Below, in pieces: positions 36,580-46,397 of a DNA stretch of 64,000 nucleotides. How positions within the stretch are numbered: position 1 is the stretch's first letter; each line of letters starts with the position of its first letter. Position numbers and translations under genes: made by a program. The notes under the pieces were generated by a model, which was not told the DNA's origin, ran no database searches, and saw only the letters and a list, made by a program, of their open reading frames with translations. Source of the stretch: Alphaproteobacteria bacterium (GTDB taxonomy: Bacteria; Pseudomonadota; Alphaproteobacteria; Micavibrionales; Micavibrionaceae); assembly GCA_024279035.1 (NCBI GenBank), contig JAJRSA010000028.1, positions 1-64,000 of the forward strand, written 5' to 3'.

Positions 36580-37662
36580 TCACAAGCATTGTGCTTTGTA
36601 TCTTAGCCAATGATCTGCCAACACACACGCCATCATCGCCTCACACACAGGAGTCCCACGCAGTCCCACGCACGGATCATGGCGTCCTTTGGTGATAATA
36701 TCCGTTTCTTGTCCAGATATATCTATTGTTTTTCGGGGGGTTAAAATAGAGCTTGTCGGTTTAAACGCAACGCGAACAACAATATCCTGCCCAGACGAAA
36801 TACCTCCGAGAATCCCCCCTGCGTTATTGGATTGAAACTCAGCCTCCCCCTCTACAGAACGGATTTCATCTGCATTCTCTTCTCCCCCAAGGGCAACAGC
36901 CTCAAATCCGCTTCCAATTTCAACGGCTTTTGTGGCATTGATCGACATCATGGCTTTGGCAATATCCGCATCGAGCTTATCATAAACAGGCGCTCCTAAC
37001 CCCACAGGAACACCACTGGCATGGATTTCTACAACAGCGCCCACACTCGAGCCTGCTTTACGGCGCTCATCAAGAAACTCTGTCCATAATTTCGTCGCCT
37101 CTGGATCAGGAGACCAAAAAGGATTCTCCCCCACATGATCCCAATTCCAGTTTTTTGGATTTATTGTGTGAGGGCCGACTTGGACAACAGCACCTCGCAC
37201 AGAGACACTCTGTTCTATTTGAGTCTCTAGCACTTTCCGCGCGATCGCCCCTGCGGCCACACGACACGCAGTTTCTCGTGCAGAGGCACGCCCTCCTCCT
37301 CGATAATCCCGAATCCCGTATTTCTCATGATAGGTATAATCCGCATGCCCAGGACGAAATTTATCTTTAATCTCCTTATAATCTTTTGAACGATGATCCG
37401 TATTTTGAATCATCAAAGAAATAGGAGTCCCCGTGGTCATCCCCTCAAACACACCAGACAGAATTTGAACCTGATCAGCTTCTTGTCTTTGTGTTGTAAA
37501 GCGAGATTGCCCCGGCTTGCGTTGGTCGAGATAGGTTTGAATATCGGCTTCACTCAAAGGAATACGAGGCGGAACCCCATCCACCACAACCCCAATCGCC
37601 ACCCCATGAGACTCTCCCCATGTGTGATACTGAAATAATGTTCCGAAACGATTACCTGACAT
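36580..37662 (-). CDS. aroC: Chorismate synthase
   Basis: 360 residues. It makes chorismate from EPSP using reduced FMN, the last common step to aromatic amino acids and folate. Motifs: [18 protein letters not shown] at the start, [20 protein letters not shown] (about residue 105), [19 protein letters not shown], and the C-terminal [20 protein letters not shown]. fabI with two small genes lies just upstream, a grouping seen in other Alphaproteobacteria. Confidence 0.97.
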   Translation of the reverse strand: MSGNRFGTLFQYHTWGESHGVAIGVVVDGVPPRIPLSEADIQTYLDQRKPGQSRFTTQRQEADQVQILSGVFEGMTTGTPISLMIQNTDHRSKDYKEIKDKFRPGHADYTYHEKYGIRDYRGGGRASARETACRVAAGAIARKVLETQIEQSVSVRGAVVQVGPHTINPKNWNWDHVGENPFWSPDPEATKLWTEFLDERRKAGSSVGAVVEIHASGVPVGLGAPVYDKLDADIAKAMMSINATKAVEIGSGFEAVALGGEENADEIRSVEGEAEFQSNNAGGILGGISSGQDIVVRVAFKPTSSILTPRKTIDISGQETDIITKGRHDPCVGLRGTPVCEAMMACVLADHWLRYKAQCL

Positions 37663-37728
37663 TTTATCTCCTTACTCCCTTATTTATTCTAATTTTGAGA
37701 GATCTTAAAATTTCCTGTTCACCATCAC

Positions 37729-38175
37729 TTAATCTTTTTGAGCACTCAATGTCCCCTGCTCTATAATTGCAATGGTCAAACGGCTGAGGCACACTCTTTT
37801 ACCTGTTACATCTTCGGTGATATCCGTTTGCCAGACTTGGGTTCTTCGTCCAACATGAATCGGAGAGGCATGGCCTGTGACTGTGCCTTGTGTGACCGCA
37901 CGAATATGGTTGGCATTGATTTCTATGCCGACTGCACGGTATTTGTCTGGATCAATAGTCATCCATGCAGCAACACTTCCTAATGTTTCGGAGAGAACAC
38001 AAGAGGCACCTCCATGTAAAATGCCAAAGGGTTGGCGTGTCCGCTCATCAACAGGCAAAGTTCCTTCTAAAAAATTCTCTCCAATTTTGGTAAAATCAAA
38101 CCCTATATGTGTGCCCATACCCGTATCACGTAAGCCTTTAAGGTCAGAAAGTGTATAGGATTTAAACCAGATCAT
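37729..38175 (-). CDS. Hotdog-fold acyl-CoA thioesterase, PaaI/YdiI type
   Basis: 148 residues, the size of a single hotdog domain. The active-site helix and loop RQPFGILHGGASCVLSETLG contains the HGG and the catalytic carboxylate (Glu in SETLGS) of the PaaI/YdiI group. Likely hydrolyses an acyl- or aryl-CoA. Its start overlaps the stop of the preceding YciI-like gene by four bases, so fabI, the YciI-like gene and this gene form one unit. Confidence 0.85.
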   Translation of the reverse strand: MIWFKSYTLSDLKGLRDTGMGTHIGFDFTKIGENFLEGTLPVDERTRQPFGILHGGASCVLSETLGSVAAWMTIDPDKYRAVGIEINANHIRAVTQGTVTGHASPIHVGRRTQVWQTDITEDVTGKRVCLSRLTIAIIEQGTLSAQKD

Positions 38176-38483
38176 TTTTCTAAAATATGTTGAAAGCTTG
38201 GGCCGATTTTACAAGGAATCACTTCAACTTTTTCCCATACTTTTCCTGTAATATAGGGCTCTTTTTTGAGCCACTCATCCAGTTCAACACGGGAGGGGAA
38301 ATTGACGATCATGGCAGATCCACACATTTGACCCTCATCATTAAGAAGGGCAACGCCTACAATCTGCTCTCCTTTTTGAACAGCCTCATCTCCCAATTCT
38401 ATATGTTTTTCTCGGGAGGCTAATCGACGCTCTAGGGCTTGTTCATCCGTGTCATCTCGCCCAATCACCAGAAACTGCATCAT
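38172..38483 (-). CDS. YciI-like protein
   Basis: 103 residues with a ferredoxin-like alpha/beta pattern: strand MMQFLVIGRD, the RLASREKHIELGDE helix with the conserved His, SAMIVNFPSRVELDEWLKKE and PYITGKVWEKVEVIPCKI. These are the features of the YciI/DGPF family, whose members are enzymes or small-molecule binders of mostly unknown role. It sits between fabI (TAATG overlap) and the thioesterase. Confidence 0.85.
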   Translation of the reverse strand: MMQFLVIGRDDTDEQALERRLASREKHIELGDEAVQKGEQIVGVALLNDEGQMCGSAMIVNFPSRVELDEWLKKEPYITGKVWEKVEVIPCKIGPSFQHILEK

Positions 38484-39346
38484 TAAGCTGCCTCATCCGC
38501 GCTTTTCTTAGGGGCAATGCTAGATAATAGCTCTGCGGTCTCTCCTGCAGACTCAATAGACACCATCCCAACTGTATGATAGCCAGAATCAACATGGAGG
38601 ATTTCTCCTGTCACTCCACTCCCAAGGTCTGAGAGAAGATAAAGCCCAGATTTTCCAACATCTTCTAACGTCACATTGCGCTTAAGAGGAGAGTTGAGCT
38701 CATTCCATTTTAAGATATAACGAAAATCTCCGATCCCACTGGCTGCAAGCGTCTTAATTGGTCCTGCAGAAATAGCGTTCACACGAATGTTTTTTCCGCC
38801 CAGATCAACAGCCAAATAACGAACGGACGCTTCAAGAGCCGCTTTTGCGACTCCCATCACATTATAATGGGGCATGACACGTTCTGCTCCATAATAAGTC
38901 AATGTAACAAGGCTACCTCCGTCCTTCATCAAAGGCACCGCACGTTGAGCTATAGAGGTGAATGAATAGACAGAGATATCCATTGTTTTCAAGAAATTAT
39001 CACGACTTGTGTCCAGATACATCCCATCAAGCTCGTTCTTATCAGAGAAAGCGATCGCATGAACAAGAAAATCAAATTGTCCCCATTTTTCTTCCAAAGC
39101 CTTAAAGGTTGCATCAATACTAGACTCATCTGTGACATCGCACGGCAACACAATGTCTGATCCCACAGACTCTGCGAGAGGTTTGACACGTTTTTCAAGC
39201 GCGCCCCCTTGATATGTGAACGCCAGCTCTGCGCCTTGCGCATGAACGGCTTTGGCCATTCCCCATGCGATAGAGCGCTCATTGGCAACGCCCATAATAA
39301 GTCCACGCTTCCCCTTCATTAAAGACCCTTGTGATGTCTGCGTCAT
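38483..39346 (-). CDS. fabI: Enoyl-[acyl-carrier-protein] reductase (NADH)
   Basis: 287 residues, short-chain dehydrogenase fold. It reduces enoyl-ACP in fatty acid elongation. The nucleotide site reads GKRGLIMGVANERSIAWGMA and the active site TYYGAERVMPHYNVMGVAKA supplies the Tyr-x6-Lys pair. A C-terminal extension (SAGETAELLSSIAPKK) is somewhat longer than in E. coli. First gene of the fabI-yciI-thioesterase run; a 179-base gap separates it from the divergent next gene. Confidence 0.96.
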   Translation of the reverse strand: MTQTSQGSLMKGKRGLIMGVANERSIAWGMAKAVHAQGAELAFTYQGGALEKRVKPLAESVGSDIVLPCDVTDESSIDATFKALEEKWGQFDFLVHAIAFSDKNELDGMYLDTSRDNFLKTMDISVYSFTSIAQRAVPLMKDGGSLVTLTYYGAERVMPHYNVMGVAKAALEASVRYLAVDLGGKNIRVNAISAGPIKTLAASGIGDFRYILKWNELNSPLKRNVTLEDVGKSGLYLLSDLGSGVTGEILHVDSGYHTVGMVSIESAGETAELLSSIAPKKSADEAA

Positions 39347-39525
39347 AAAAAACCTCTTATCATCCTATTTTTCTTTGTATCCGAGGGGTATCCTACACCA
39401 TTGCATAAAAATATCCAGAGCCATAAGCGACTTTCCCTTCCTTAAAAAACATGAAATAATCCTCTGTAAGGAGTTTATTAACTTTTCTCCGTTATTTCTA
39501 TTCCTAGACAAAGGAGAATTCGATC

Positions 39526-41127
39526 ATGCCACTCAGACAAGACTATATCCACGAAATGTGCCAAGGCTTTACATCTTTTGTAGAACAACTCCCTTATACG
39601 CTCTCTTTGAAATATATATTCCATCATCGTGGACAAAGAAATGATGCGATTGCGCTAGAAAACCGCTTTTTTCAATCTCATCCTGCAGGTTCTATTGCTC
39701 TCAACATTCTTCGTAAATGTCAAAGCACCCAAAACTCAAGTTTTCATGGTCTTGCCGTTGAAACGACGCAATCCATGATGGGTTTAAAAGAACAAAGAAA
39801 CGCCCTTGGTCTCATTACAATTAATCTGGACAATCACAGCACAACGGAATCAGCACTTCATGAGGCCTATCATTTAGGGTGGATGGCGATCGATACCGCT
39901 CGACTTCTTCAACACCCTAAATATAAAAATAGCTTAAAATCAGGATCTCTTATCCCTAAACGAAGCGCTTTAAACTTTACTAAATCCTCTCTTCAGGCTG
40001 ATATTTTTTCTGTTCTTATTCTTGCAGATCAAGGATTTGACAATATGATAAAATCCATAGCCACACAACGGTGCCTCGATACAATGCTTCCTAAAATAAA
40101 TGGACATCCGTGGGACTACCCTTACCCTCTTGCCTATGAGACAACATGGCACACATGGAAAAATGTCATAGATAAAAAGAGTCCTACATATCATTCAATT
40201 TCAACAGCTCTTCAATTTTCAGCCTCTATTGCTTCTACAATCGAAGAAGAGGCCTATCAACACTGGTGGAATTTTTGTAAGCCGGCGCAGGCGATGGCTT
40301 GGCATGATGAAACACCCGACTATATTCTCTCTGCAGCCAGCCAGACCAGCGAAGACCCTATTATCAAAGTGACCTCTTTTCTTATTCAAGATTGTACGAA
40401 CTTAGACCCTTCTAAGGAAACTCTTGAGACAGACCGCTATAACGCATTTATATCTGTTAAACAAAATAAAATATATCATGAGAAAGCCGTTGACGAAACG
40501 TTTGAGCTTGTCCTTCAAAAGAGTCTTCAAGAGCAAAGCGCCCAAGCTTTCATTGATACCGCTAATAGTCAAAACAAAAACCTGAGTGAAGGAAAAGTTT
40601 TTGGGTGGTGTGCCTCTGCCCTTCATGCCGTTGCACGCATATATGAAACCGCACAAAAAGAGGGTCTAGGAGATGCATCAAGAATGATCACTCTTGGATT
40701 TAAAGCCTCTCAGCAAGAAATAAAATATAGCACTCTTGTCAATTTAGGGGAGAACATAATTGAAAAACGACGAAAAGGAGAAGTCATCACCCTCGAAGAT
40801 GTTGAAAAAATGGCGCGCTCTCAGATCAAGACAGAATTTGTCTCCGCGTCTCTTCAAAAAACCATTAAAGATCCCGCCTATGTGCAGAGCTTAAAAATCA
40901 CCCAAGAGCTTGATCATGTCCATATTTTAGAGCCTCAAACCTCCCCTCCAAAAGTAGCGCCAGCAATGGCACAAACAGCCCCTACTTCCATCCCTCAAGT
41001 TGCTATTGGAGGCATGGGCGGGCGTATGGGCGGAGGCATGATGGGTGGCACATCTACTACAGCCCCTCCCCTCTCCTCAACAGATCTTGTAGATACAGAA
41101 GAGACAAAACGAAAAAAAGCCGAGTAA
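39526..41127 (+). CDS. Uncharacterised protein with HExxH motif and Gly/Met-rich tail
   Basis: 533 residues, no signal peptide or membrane segment. ESALHEAYHLGWMAID holds HEAYH at residues 112-116, a zinc-peptidase-type HExxH in a plausible helix. The rest is helical, and the C-terminus (about 490-520) is low complexity with PPKVAPAMAQTAPTS and then GGMGGRMGGGMMGG, like the GGM tail of GroEL. I do not recognise a named family with certainty; it resembles putative alphaproteobacterial metallopeptidases of unknown function. AAAGGAG precedes the ATG. Transcribed alone with its own terminator. Confidence 0.7.
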   Translation: MPLRQDYIHEMCQGFTSFVEQLPYTLSLKYIFHHRGQRNDAIALENRFFQSHPAGSIALNILRKCQSTQNSSFHGLAVETTQSMMGLKEQRNALGLITINLDNHSTTESALHEAYHLGWMAIDTARLLQHPKYKNSLKSGSLIPKRSALNFTKSSLQADIFSVLILADQGFDNMIKSIATQRCLDTMLPKINGHPWDYPYPLAYETTWHTWKNVIDKKSPTYHSISTALQFSASIASTIEEEAYQHWWNFCKPAQAMAWHDETPDYILSAASQTSEDPIIKVTSFLIQDCTNLDPSKETLETDRYNAFISVKQNKIYHEKAVDETFELVLQKSLQEQSAQAFIDTANSQNKNLSEGKVFGWCASALHAVARIYETAQKEGLGDASRMITLGFKASQQEIKYSTLVNLGENIIEKRRKGEVITLEDVEKMARSQIKTEFVSASLQKTIKDPAYVQSLKITQELDHVHILEPQTSPPKVAPAMAQTAPTSIPQVAIGGMGGRMGGGMMGGTSTTAPPLSSTDLVDTEETKRKKAE

Positions 41128-41142
41128 TCTCGGCTTTTCTTT
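41114..41142 (+). terminator. Intrinsic terminator of the HExxH protein gene
   Basis: AAGCCGAG (41117-41124) pairs with CTCGGCTT (41129-41136) over the loop TAAT, flanked by A- and T-runs. The stop codon TAA lies in the loop. Confidence 0.9.
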
Positions 41143-41163
41143 AAAACTTTAAAGCATTCTTAA

Positions 41164-41658
41164 CTACCCAACAATCTGCCATGTTCCATCAGGGTTTTGA
41201 CACGCTGATCCAACAGCTTCTTCCTGACGTCCATCGACAGTAATTGTTTGCTTATATTCTCGGCAATAGCGTCCAGTCTCATTCCCATATCCTTCATTGA
41301 CAGATGTATAGGTTCCAGAATTTCCACTCTCAGGATTTGCCCAAGAAACAGTTTCTCCAACAGGTGCCTCATATGATTGTTGTATTGCACGATTAGCATA
41401 CATCTGATCGGCACGATCCAAAGACTTCCCAAGCTCACTTCCTGCTAATGCTCCAAGGAGTGTTCCCACCCCAACAGCGACAAGTTGCCCTTTGCCACCT
41501 CCTACATTTGATCCAAGAATGCCACCAATCACAGCGCCTGTTGCCGCGCCAACCTGTTGTTTATTGAGTGATCCACCAAATGGGCTTTGTCCATTTTGCG
41601 CACATCCCGCCACAAACAAAGCGATAACTGCTAAAGATAGTGTAAAAATATTTTTCAT
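41164..41658 (-). CDS. 17 kDa surface antigen family lipoprotein
   Basis: 164 residues. Signal and lipobox LFVAGC at about residues 13-19, then a glycine-zipper double hairpin (VGAATGAVIGGILGSNVGGG and GVGTLLGALAGSELGKSLD) and a C-terminal beta domain with RYCREYKQTITVDGR and the GSACQNPDGTWQIV end. This is the layout of the Rickettsia 17 kDa antigen family, anchored to the outer membrane. Divergent from htpG, with a 204-base shared upstream region. Confidence 0.92.
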   Translation of the reverse strand: MKNIFTLSLAVIALFVAGCAQNGQSPFGGSLNKQQVGAATGAVIGGILGSNVGGGKGQLVAVGVGTLLGALAGSELGKSLDRADQMYANRAIQQSYEAPVGETVSWANPESGNSGTYTSVNEGYGNETGRYCREYKQTITVDGRQEEAVGSACQNPDGTWQIVG

Positions 41659-41862
41659 GTTTTAACCTCATTATTTCTATTGAACGGCGTGATCACCGAA
41701 TCTTGCTTATAAGGTTAAGGCGAAACAGACGTAATGCCAATAAATTTACACAACATTTTATTACAACATACAAATTACACAATGAATCTTGCACAACATC
41801 ATTGTTTACTTTACCTTGCAACGATATTTTAGAGATAACTCATTTATAAGGAAAACCAAACA

Positions 41863-43764
41863 ATGACGACAGAAACACTTTCTTTTGGAACAGACGTTGG
41901 ACGTCTTTTGGATATTGTGGCCAATGCGCTCTACTCGAACAAGGATGTCTTTTTGAGGGAATTGATTTCTAATGCCTCTGATGCGTGTGATCGTCTACGC
42001 TATGAGCTTGTTTCAAATAAAAAGCTCAAAGGGAATAAAGAAGAGTCCCATATTCGTGTTTTTGTGGATACGGACACACGTACTGTCAGTATTATTGATA
42101 ACGGTATTGGCATGACGCGTCAGGATTTAATTGATCATTTAGGGACAATTGCAAAATCAGGCACAAGTGCCGTGATGGACGAGCTTTCTAAGTCTAAGAA
42201 TAAGGACAATACGCTAGATCTTATTGGTCAGTTTGGGGTGGGGTTTTATGCCTCTTTCATGGTGGCGCACAAAGTAGAGGTCATCTCTCGTAAAATTGGA
42301 GAAAAAGACTCTCATCTGTGGTCTTCGGACGGACAAACGGGATTTACCCTTGAGACACCCTCAAAAGAGCAACAAGAGCTCATTGACCAAAGTGGAACAG
42401 TGATTATCCTCCATATTAAAGATGAAGCCTGTGAATACCTCATTGAACCTAAACTCAAAGATATTATTGAAACATGGTCAGATCATATTGATGTCCCTAT
42501 TTATCTTGGGCGCATTGACGAAGACAGCGACGAAGAAGAAACGCCAATCAACGAAGCCAATGCGCTCTGGGCGCGCCCAAAATCAGAGATCAGTGAAGAT
42601 GACTATCGTGGATTTTTCCATCATCTCTCTATGGGTTTTACGATGGATGAAGCCCTCATGACAACGCATTGGAAAGCCGAAGGGATGATTGAATATACAG
42701 GTCTTTTGTATACCCCAAGCATGCGCCCATGGGATCTCTTTGACCCTGCCCGCAAACACGCCGTAAAGCTTTACGTAAAGCGTGTGTTCATTACAGATGG
42801 ATGTGAAGATCTGATGTATCCATGGCTTCGGTTCTTACGTGGCGTAATTGACAGCCAAGATTTGCCCTTAAATATCAGCCGTGAGATGCTCCAAACCAAC
42901 CCTGTGCTCACTAAAATTAAAAATGGGATTGCGAAGAAAGTTTTGAAAGAACTCGATACGCTCTCTACAAAAGAAGAAGATAAATTCCTCGCCTTTTGGC
43001 AACAATTTGGCTCTGTGATTAAAGAAGGACTATATGAACCGACAGAACATCGGGAAGCCCTTCTCAAAATATGTCGTTTTTCTTCCACAGAGTCCAAGGC
43101 AGAAACAGTCTCGTTCAAAGATTATCTCTCTCGGATGAAAGAAGGGCAAGACGATATTTATTATATTAGTGGAGAGAATATAGATACACTTCAAAATTCT
43201 CCTCAACTTGAAGGCTTTAGAGCCAAAGGGTTGGAAGTTCTTCTCTTCAAAGATACGATTGATGATTTTTGGTTACAATCTGTCCCAGACTATGAGAGCA
43301 AAAAATTTGTGTCTGTGACCAAAGGGTCTATTGACCTTAATGTCTTTGAACCCTCAGAAAAGTCCAAAGATAAGACCAAGAAAACGCCTAAAACCAGCAA
43401 GAAAGTCGAAGATCTTATTACTCTTATGAAAGAAACTCTGTCTGAGGATGTAAGCGATGTTAAAATTTCTACACGTTTAACAAACTCTCCCTCCTGTCTT
43501 ATTGCCGCAGACAATGAAGTTGACCTCAAAATGGAACGGATTCTAAAAACCCAACAACAATATGAAGCCTCAGGAAAACGCATTTTAGAGATCAATGGCA
43601 CGCACCCTTTGATTAAAAAACTAGCGGGCGATATCGCCAACGACCATACCAAAGACGCAGCCTACCTCCTCCTCGACCAAGCCAAAATCGCCTTGGGAGA
43701 GCCCGTCACCAACCCCACAGAGTTTGCCCAAAGGTTGAATTACTTTATTGAGAACGGGAGTTAA
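41863..43764 (+). CDS. htpG: Molecular chaperone HtpG (Hsp90)
   Basis: 633 residues, complete. The GHKL ATPase motifs are clear: RELISNASDACDRLR, DNGIGMT, LGTIAKSGTSA and GQFGVGFYASFMVA, then the middle domain with LPLNISREMLQ and the C-terminal dimer domain (RILEINGTHPLIKKL). A cytosolic ATP-dependent chaperone. AAGGAAA precedes the ATG. The upstream region holds CTTGCA at about 41817, which might be part of a heat-shock promoter, but this is weak. Confidence 0.97.
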   Translation: MTTETLSFGTDVGRLLDIVANALYSNKDVFLRELISNASDACDRLRYELVSNKKLKGNKEESHIRVFVDTDTRTVSIIDNGIGMTRQDLIDHLGTIAKSGTSAVMDELSKSKNKDNTLDLIGQFGVGFYASFMVAHKVEVISRKIGEKDSHLWSSDGQTGFTLETPSKEQQELIDQSGTVIILHIKDEACEYLIEPKLKDIIETWSDHIDVPIYLGRIDEDSDEEETPINEANALWARPKSEISEDDYRGFFHHLSMGFTMDEALMTTHWKAEGMIEYTGLLYTPSMRPWDLFDPARKHAVKLYVKRVFITDGCEDLMYPWLRFLRGVIDSQDLPLNISREMLQTNPVLTKIKNGIAKKVLKELDTLSTKEEDKFLAFWQQFGSVIKEGLYEPTEHREALLKICRFSSTESKAETVSFKDYLSRMKEGQDDIYYISGENIDTLQNSPQLEGFRAKGLEVLLFKDTIDDFWLQSVPDYESKKFVSVTKGSIDLNVFEPSEKSKDKTKKTPKTSKKVEDLITLMKETLSEDVSDVKISTRLTNSPSCLIAADNEVDLKMERILKTQQQYEASGKRILEINGTHPLIKKLAGDIANDHTKDAAYLLLDQAKIALGEPVTNPTEFAQRLNYFIENGS

Positions 43765-43791
43765 TGGATAAAAGACAACGCACACTCCGTG

Positions 43792-43824
43792 CTTTAACTC
43801 TTTAAAAAAAATAAAGAGTTAAAG
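43792..43824. terminator. AT-rich perfect hairpin between convergent genes
   Basis: CTTTAACTCTTT (43792-43803) pairs perfectly with AAAGAGTTAAAG (43813-43824). It lies between the ends of htpG and the convergent gene and overlaps the stop of the latter. No separate T-run, so its strength as a terminator is uncertain. Confidence 0.45.
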
Positions 43825-44277
43825 AATCCCTTGATGATGACAGTTGATCATTTCTTCAATTTCATCCTCTGAAAAATCTTGTTTGCTCGCAATTTCTTCA
43901 ATCATAATTTGACGCAGGACGAGTTCCAACTGCTCTCCTGATTCACACCAATAATCAAGAATAGGACGACGGTAGAGGATCAATGTATCACAGCCCTCAG
44001 CATTTTTCTTTTCTACGCCAGGCGTTACTTCCTTTGCGGATTGATACAGAGCGACTAAATCATAAGGGTCTTCAAGATTTTGATCCATGGACGCTACCTC
44101 ATCAGGAAAATCTTGTATATCCAGTTCTAAATCTTCTATGAAATCTGTAAGTTCATCAGGGACAGAGGCAAGAATCGACTGAGCAATCATGAGTACATCA
44201 TCCAACGAGGGCGCTGCCCCGAAATTCATAATAATTTCTTGTCGCTCTGACACACTCATAAACGTGTCTCCTCTCAA
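43819..44277 (-). CDS. Metallopeptidase-family (zincin-like) protein lacking the HExxH histidines
   Basis: 152 residues. The segment TLILYRRPILDYW followed by LELVLRQIMIEEIASKQDF and SEDEIEEM matches the small MPN-like zincin family usually annotated as metallopeptidase family protein, where that place reads VHEIxHHFG. Here both metal-binding His are replaced (IEEIASK), while the flanking family pattern is kept. It is therefore probably not a zinc peptidase; it may be a binding protein. The rest is acidic (SDVPDELTDFIEDLELDIQD-like region). Confidence 0.68.
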   Translation of the reverse strand: MRGDTFMSVSERQEIIMNFGAAPSLDDVLMIAQSILASVPDELTDFIEDLELDIQDFPDEVASMDQNLEDPYDLVALYQSAKEVTPGVEKKNAEGCDTLILYRRPILDYWCESGEQLELVLRQIMIEEIASKQDFSEDEIEEMINCHHQGIL

Positions 44278-44336
44278 ACGGAATCATAGTGTATAGAGTT
44301 TAGTTTACGGCAAATTCTAAATTTTGCAACGGAGGA

Positions 44337-45254
44337 TCACATCTCTACGAGAAGCTCTTCGATATCATTCAAATAGGGATAAGACTCCTGCGCACCCTCT
44401 GCCCGCACAGACAACGACGCCGCCGCACTGGCAAAACGCATAGACTCTTCCAATGATTTACCCGCATGAAGGCAGGCCACCAACGTTCCACAATAGCAAT
44501 CTCCAGCCCCCGTTGTGTCTACAAGGTCATCCCCTTCAACCCGAGAGGCCTCAACGTTGATGATTTTTCCCTTTTGGGTTACTGCAATGGAGCCTTCAAT
44601 GCCGCCTGTCACGATACATGTCAGCTTTCCAACCTGAGACAGAGCCTGCGCAAGATTTTCAGCGCTTAATCCTGCCCCAATGCCTAATTTTTCAGCAATC
44701 TGTGTGGCTTCAATACTATTCACAATCAAATAATCCAGACATTCAATCGCTTTTTGAGGAATCATAATCGCAGGCGCAAGGTTGAGAACTGTGATAACGC
44801 CTGCCTCTTTCGCCCGTTCAAGAATCGCCACCGTTTCAGACACAGGCAACTCCATTTGCAACAAAAGGTAATTCCCTTCAATAAGGATGGCATCAGGCAC
44901 TTGTTCGGCTTTTGCATCCAAATTAGCCCCAGACGCCACAATAATCTGATTTTCTCCTTGAGAATCTCGCGTAACAACCGCCGTCCCCGTCGGCTTTGTG
45001 GATTTAGCCACCCCAGAGGTCATCGCCCCATTGCGTCGCAAATTATCCGTCAAAGTCCGTCCAAAATCATCATCCCCCACAACACCGACCATGGCCGTTT
45101 TTTCCCCAAGTCGTGCCGCCGCAAACGCTTGATTGGCGCCCTTCCCTCCTGCCGAAACACTCATCTCCGAAGACAACACCGTCTCCCCTGCCCGTGGCAA
45201 ACGTTCAACGTGTAAGGACATATCCATGTTGAGGGAACCGAAGATGATAATCAT
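44337..45254 (-). CDS. rbsK: PfkB-family sugar kinase, ribokinase type
   Basis: 305 residues. GSLNMDMSLHVERLPRAGET and SAGGKGANQAFAAARLG are the N-terminal PfkB/ribokinase signature, and DTTGAGDCYCGTLVACLHAG carries the catalytic Asp and anion hole. It probably phosphorylates ribose or a similar pentose or nucleoside sugar. No ribose transporter is adjacent. It is divergent from the ROK kinase gene across a 113-base AT-rich region. Confidence 0.85.
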   Translation of the reverse strand: MIIIFGSLNMDMSLHVERLPRAGETVLSSEMSVSAGGKGANQAFAAARLGEKTAMVGVVGDDDFGRTLTDNLRRNGAMTSGVAKSTKPTGTAVVTRDSQGENQIIVASGANLDAKAEQVPDAILIEGNYLLLQMELPVSETVAILERAKEAGVITVLNLAPAIMIPQKAIECLDYLIVNSIEATQIAEKLGIGAGLSAENLAQALSQVGKLTCIVTGGIEGSIAVTQKGKIINVEASRVEGDDLVDTTGAGDCYCGTLVACLHAGKSLEESMRFASAAASLSVRAEGAQESYPYLNDIEELLVEM

Positions 45255-45367
45255 GGATTTATCTTTCTATATTAATTAAAGAATAGATCTTTAATATAAT
45301 GATTGCACTACTATTATAAAAAATACTATACCTCTTGAGATCACAAACATCAAAGATAGAGTTAAGA

Positions 45368-46396
45368 ATGAAAATAGGTATAGATTTTGGAGGAACAAAA
45401 ACAGAAGTTATTTGTTTACAAGACAATGGTAAAGAGCTTTACCGAAAGCGTATACCAACTGCTCGAGAGAGCTACCAAAAAACTATTCAAGACTTTGTTT
45501 CTTTGATTAAGGAAGCAGAAGAATCTGTTGGAGAAACAGCAAGTGTAGGCATTGCCATTCCTGGGAACATTTCAACAGAAACTGGTATTATAAAGAGTGC
45601 AAACACAACATGGATTGTCGGAAAGCCTTTTCGAGATGATCTTTCTCAAGCTCTAAATCGAGAAATACGTATAGACAATGATGCCAATTGTTTTGCCATT
45701 TCAGAAGCTGTTGACGGAGCAGGAATGGGGCATGATCTTGTTTTTGCCGTTATTATAGGGACAGGATGCGGGGGAGGACTTGCTATAAATAAAAAACCAT
45801 GGGCTGGTAAAAATGAGATCGCAGGAGAATGGGGACATAACCCTCTCCCTTTCCCTCGCGTCTATGTAGATAAACTCCCCGAAGACAATCTCTATTTAAC
45901 GCATCCACATGAAGATGATCTTTTATCTAAAGATATTTTTCCAAAAAAAGAAAAGATACCTCATTACACAACAGATCCTAATTGGAACGAATATCCTGGG
46001 CCTCTCTGTTATTGTGGGAAGAGAGGATGCTTAGAACGCTGGATTTCAGGCACAGGCCTAAAGCGTGACTATGAGTACATAACAAACACACCATTATCAA
46101 CACATAGCATCATTGAGAATGCAAAAGAAGGTGAGCCCCTCGCCTCTCAGGCCTTTGAGAGATACATTGACCGTATAGCACGTGGATTAGCTTACATTGT
46201 AGATGCAATAGACCCTGATGTTATTGTCCTTGGTGGAGGGATGAGTAATGTAGAAGAAATATACACTCAAGTTCCTAAAGTTTGGAATAAATACATACAC
46301 ATCCAAAAATGTAATACAGAAATTTTACCAGCAAAGCACGGGGACTCATCAGGTATACGGGGGGCTGCTTGGCTGTGGAATGAAAAAGAGACTTAA
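45368..46396 (+). CDS. ROK-family hexokinase (fructokinase/glucokinase-like)
   Basis: About 342 residues from the ATG at 45368 (MKIGIDFGGTKTEVICL, the phosphate-1 ATP site); upstream in-frame codons lack a better start. The substrate Asp is in IDNDANCFA, the metal-binding ROK motif in GPLCYCGKRGCLERWISGTG supplies the cysteines and GEWGHNPLPFPR the zinc His. There is an insertion of about 40 residues after that motif (VYVDKLPEDNLYL and on). It likely phosphorylates fructose, glucose or mannose released by the neighbouring GH13 enzymes. Confidence 0.88.
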   Translation: MKIGIDFGGTKTEVICLQDNGKELYRKRIPTARESYQKTIQDFVSLIKEAEESVGETASVGIAIPGNISTETGIIKSANTTWIVGKPFRDDLSQALNREIRIDNDANCFAISEAVDGAGMGHDLVFAVIIGTGCGGGLAINKKPWAGKNEIAGEWGHNPLPFPRVYVDKLPEDNLYLTHPHEDDLLSKDIFPKKEKIPHYTTDPNWNEYPGPLCYCGKRGCLERWISGTGLKRDYEYITNTPLSTHSIIENAKEGEPLASQAFERYIDRIARGLAYIVDAIDPDVIVLGGGMSNVEEIYTQVPKVWNKYIHIQKCNTEILPAKHGDSSGIRGAAWLWNEKET

Positions 46397-46397
46397 T

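Noticed and set aside
43792-43824. Strong intrinsic terminator for htpG
   Set aside because: The hairpin is perfect but AT-rich and lacks a following T-run, so I list it only as a possible terminator.
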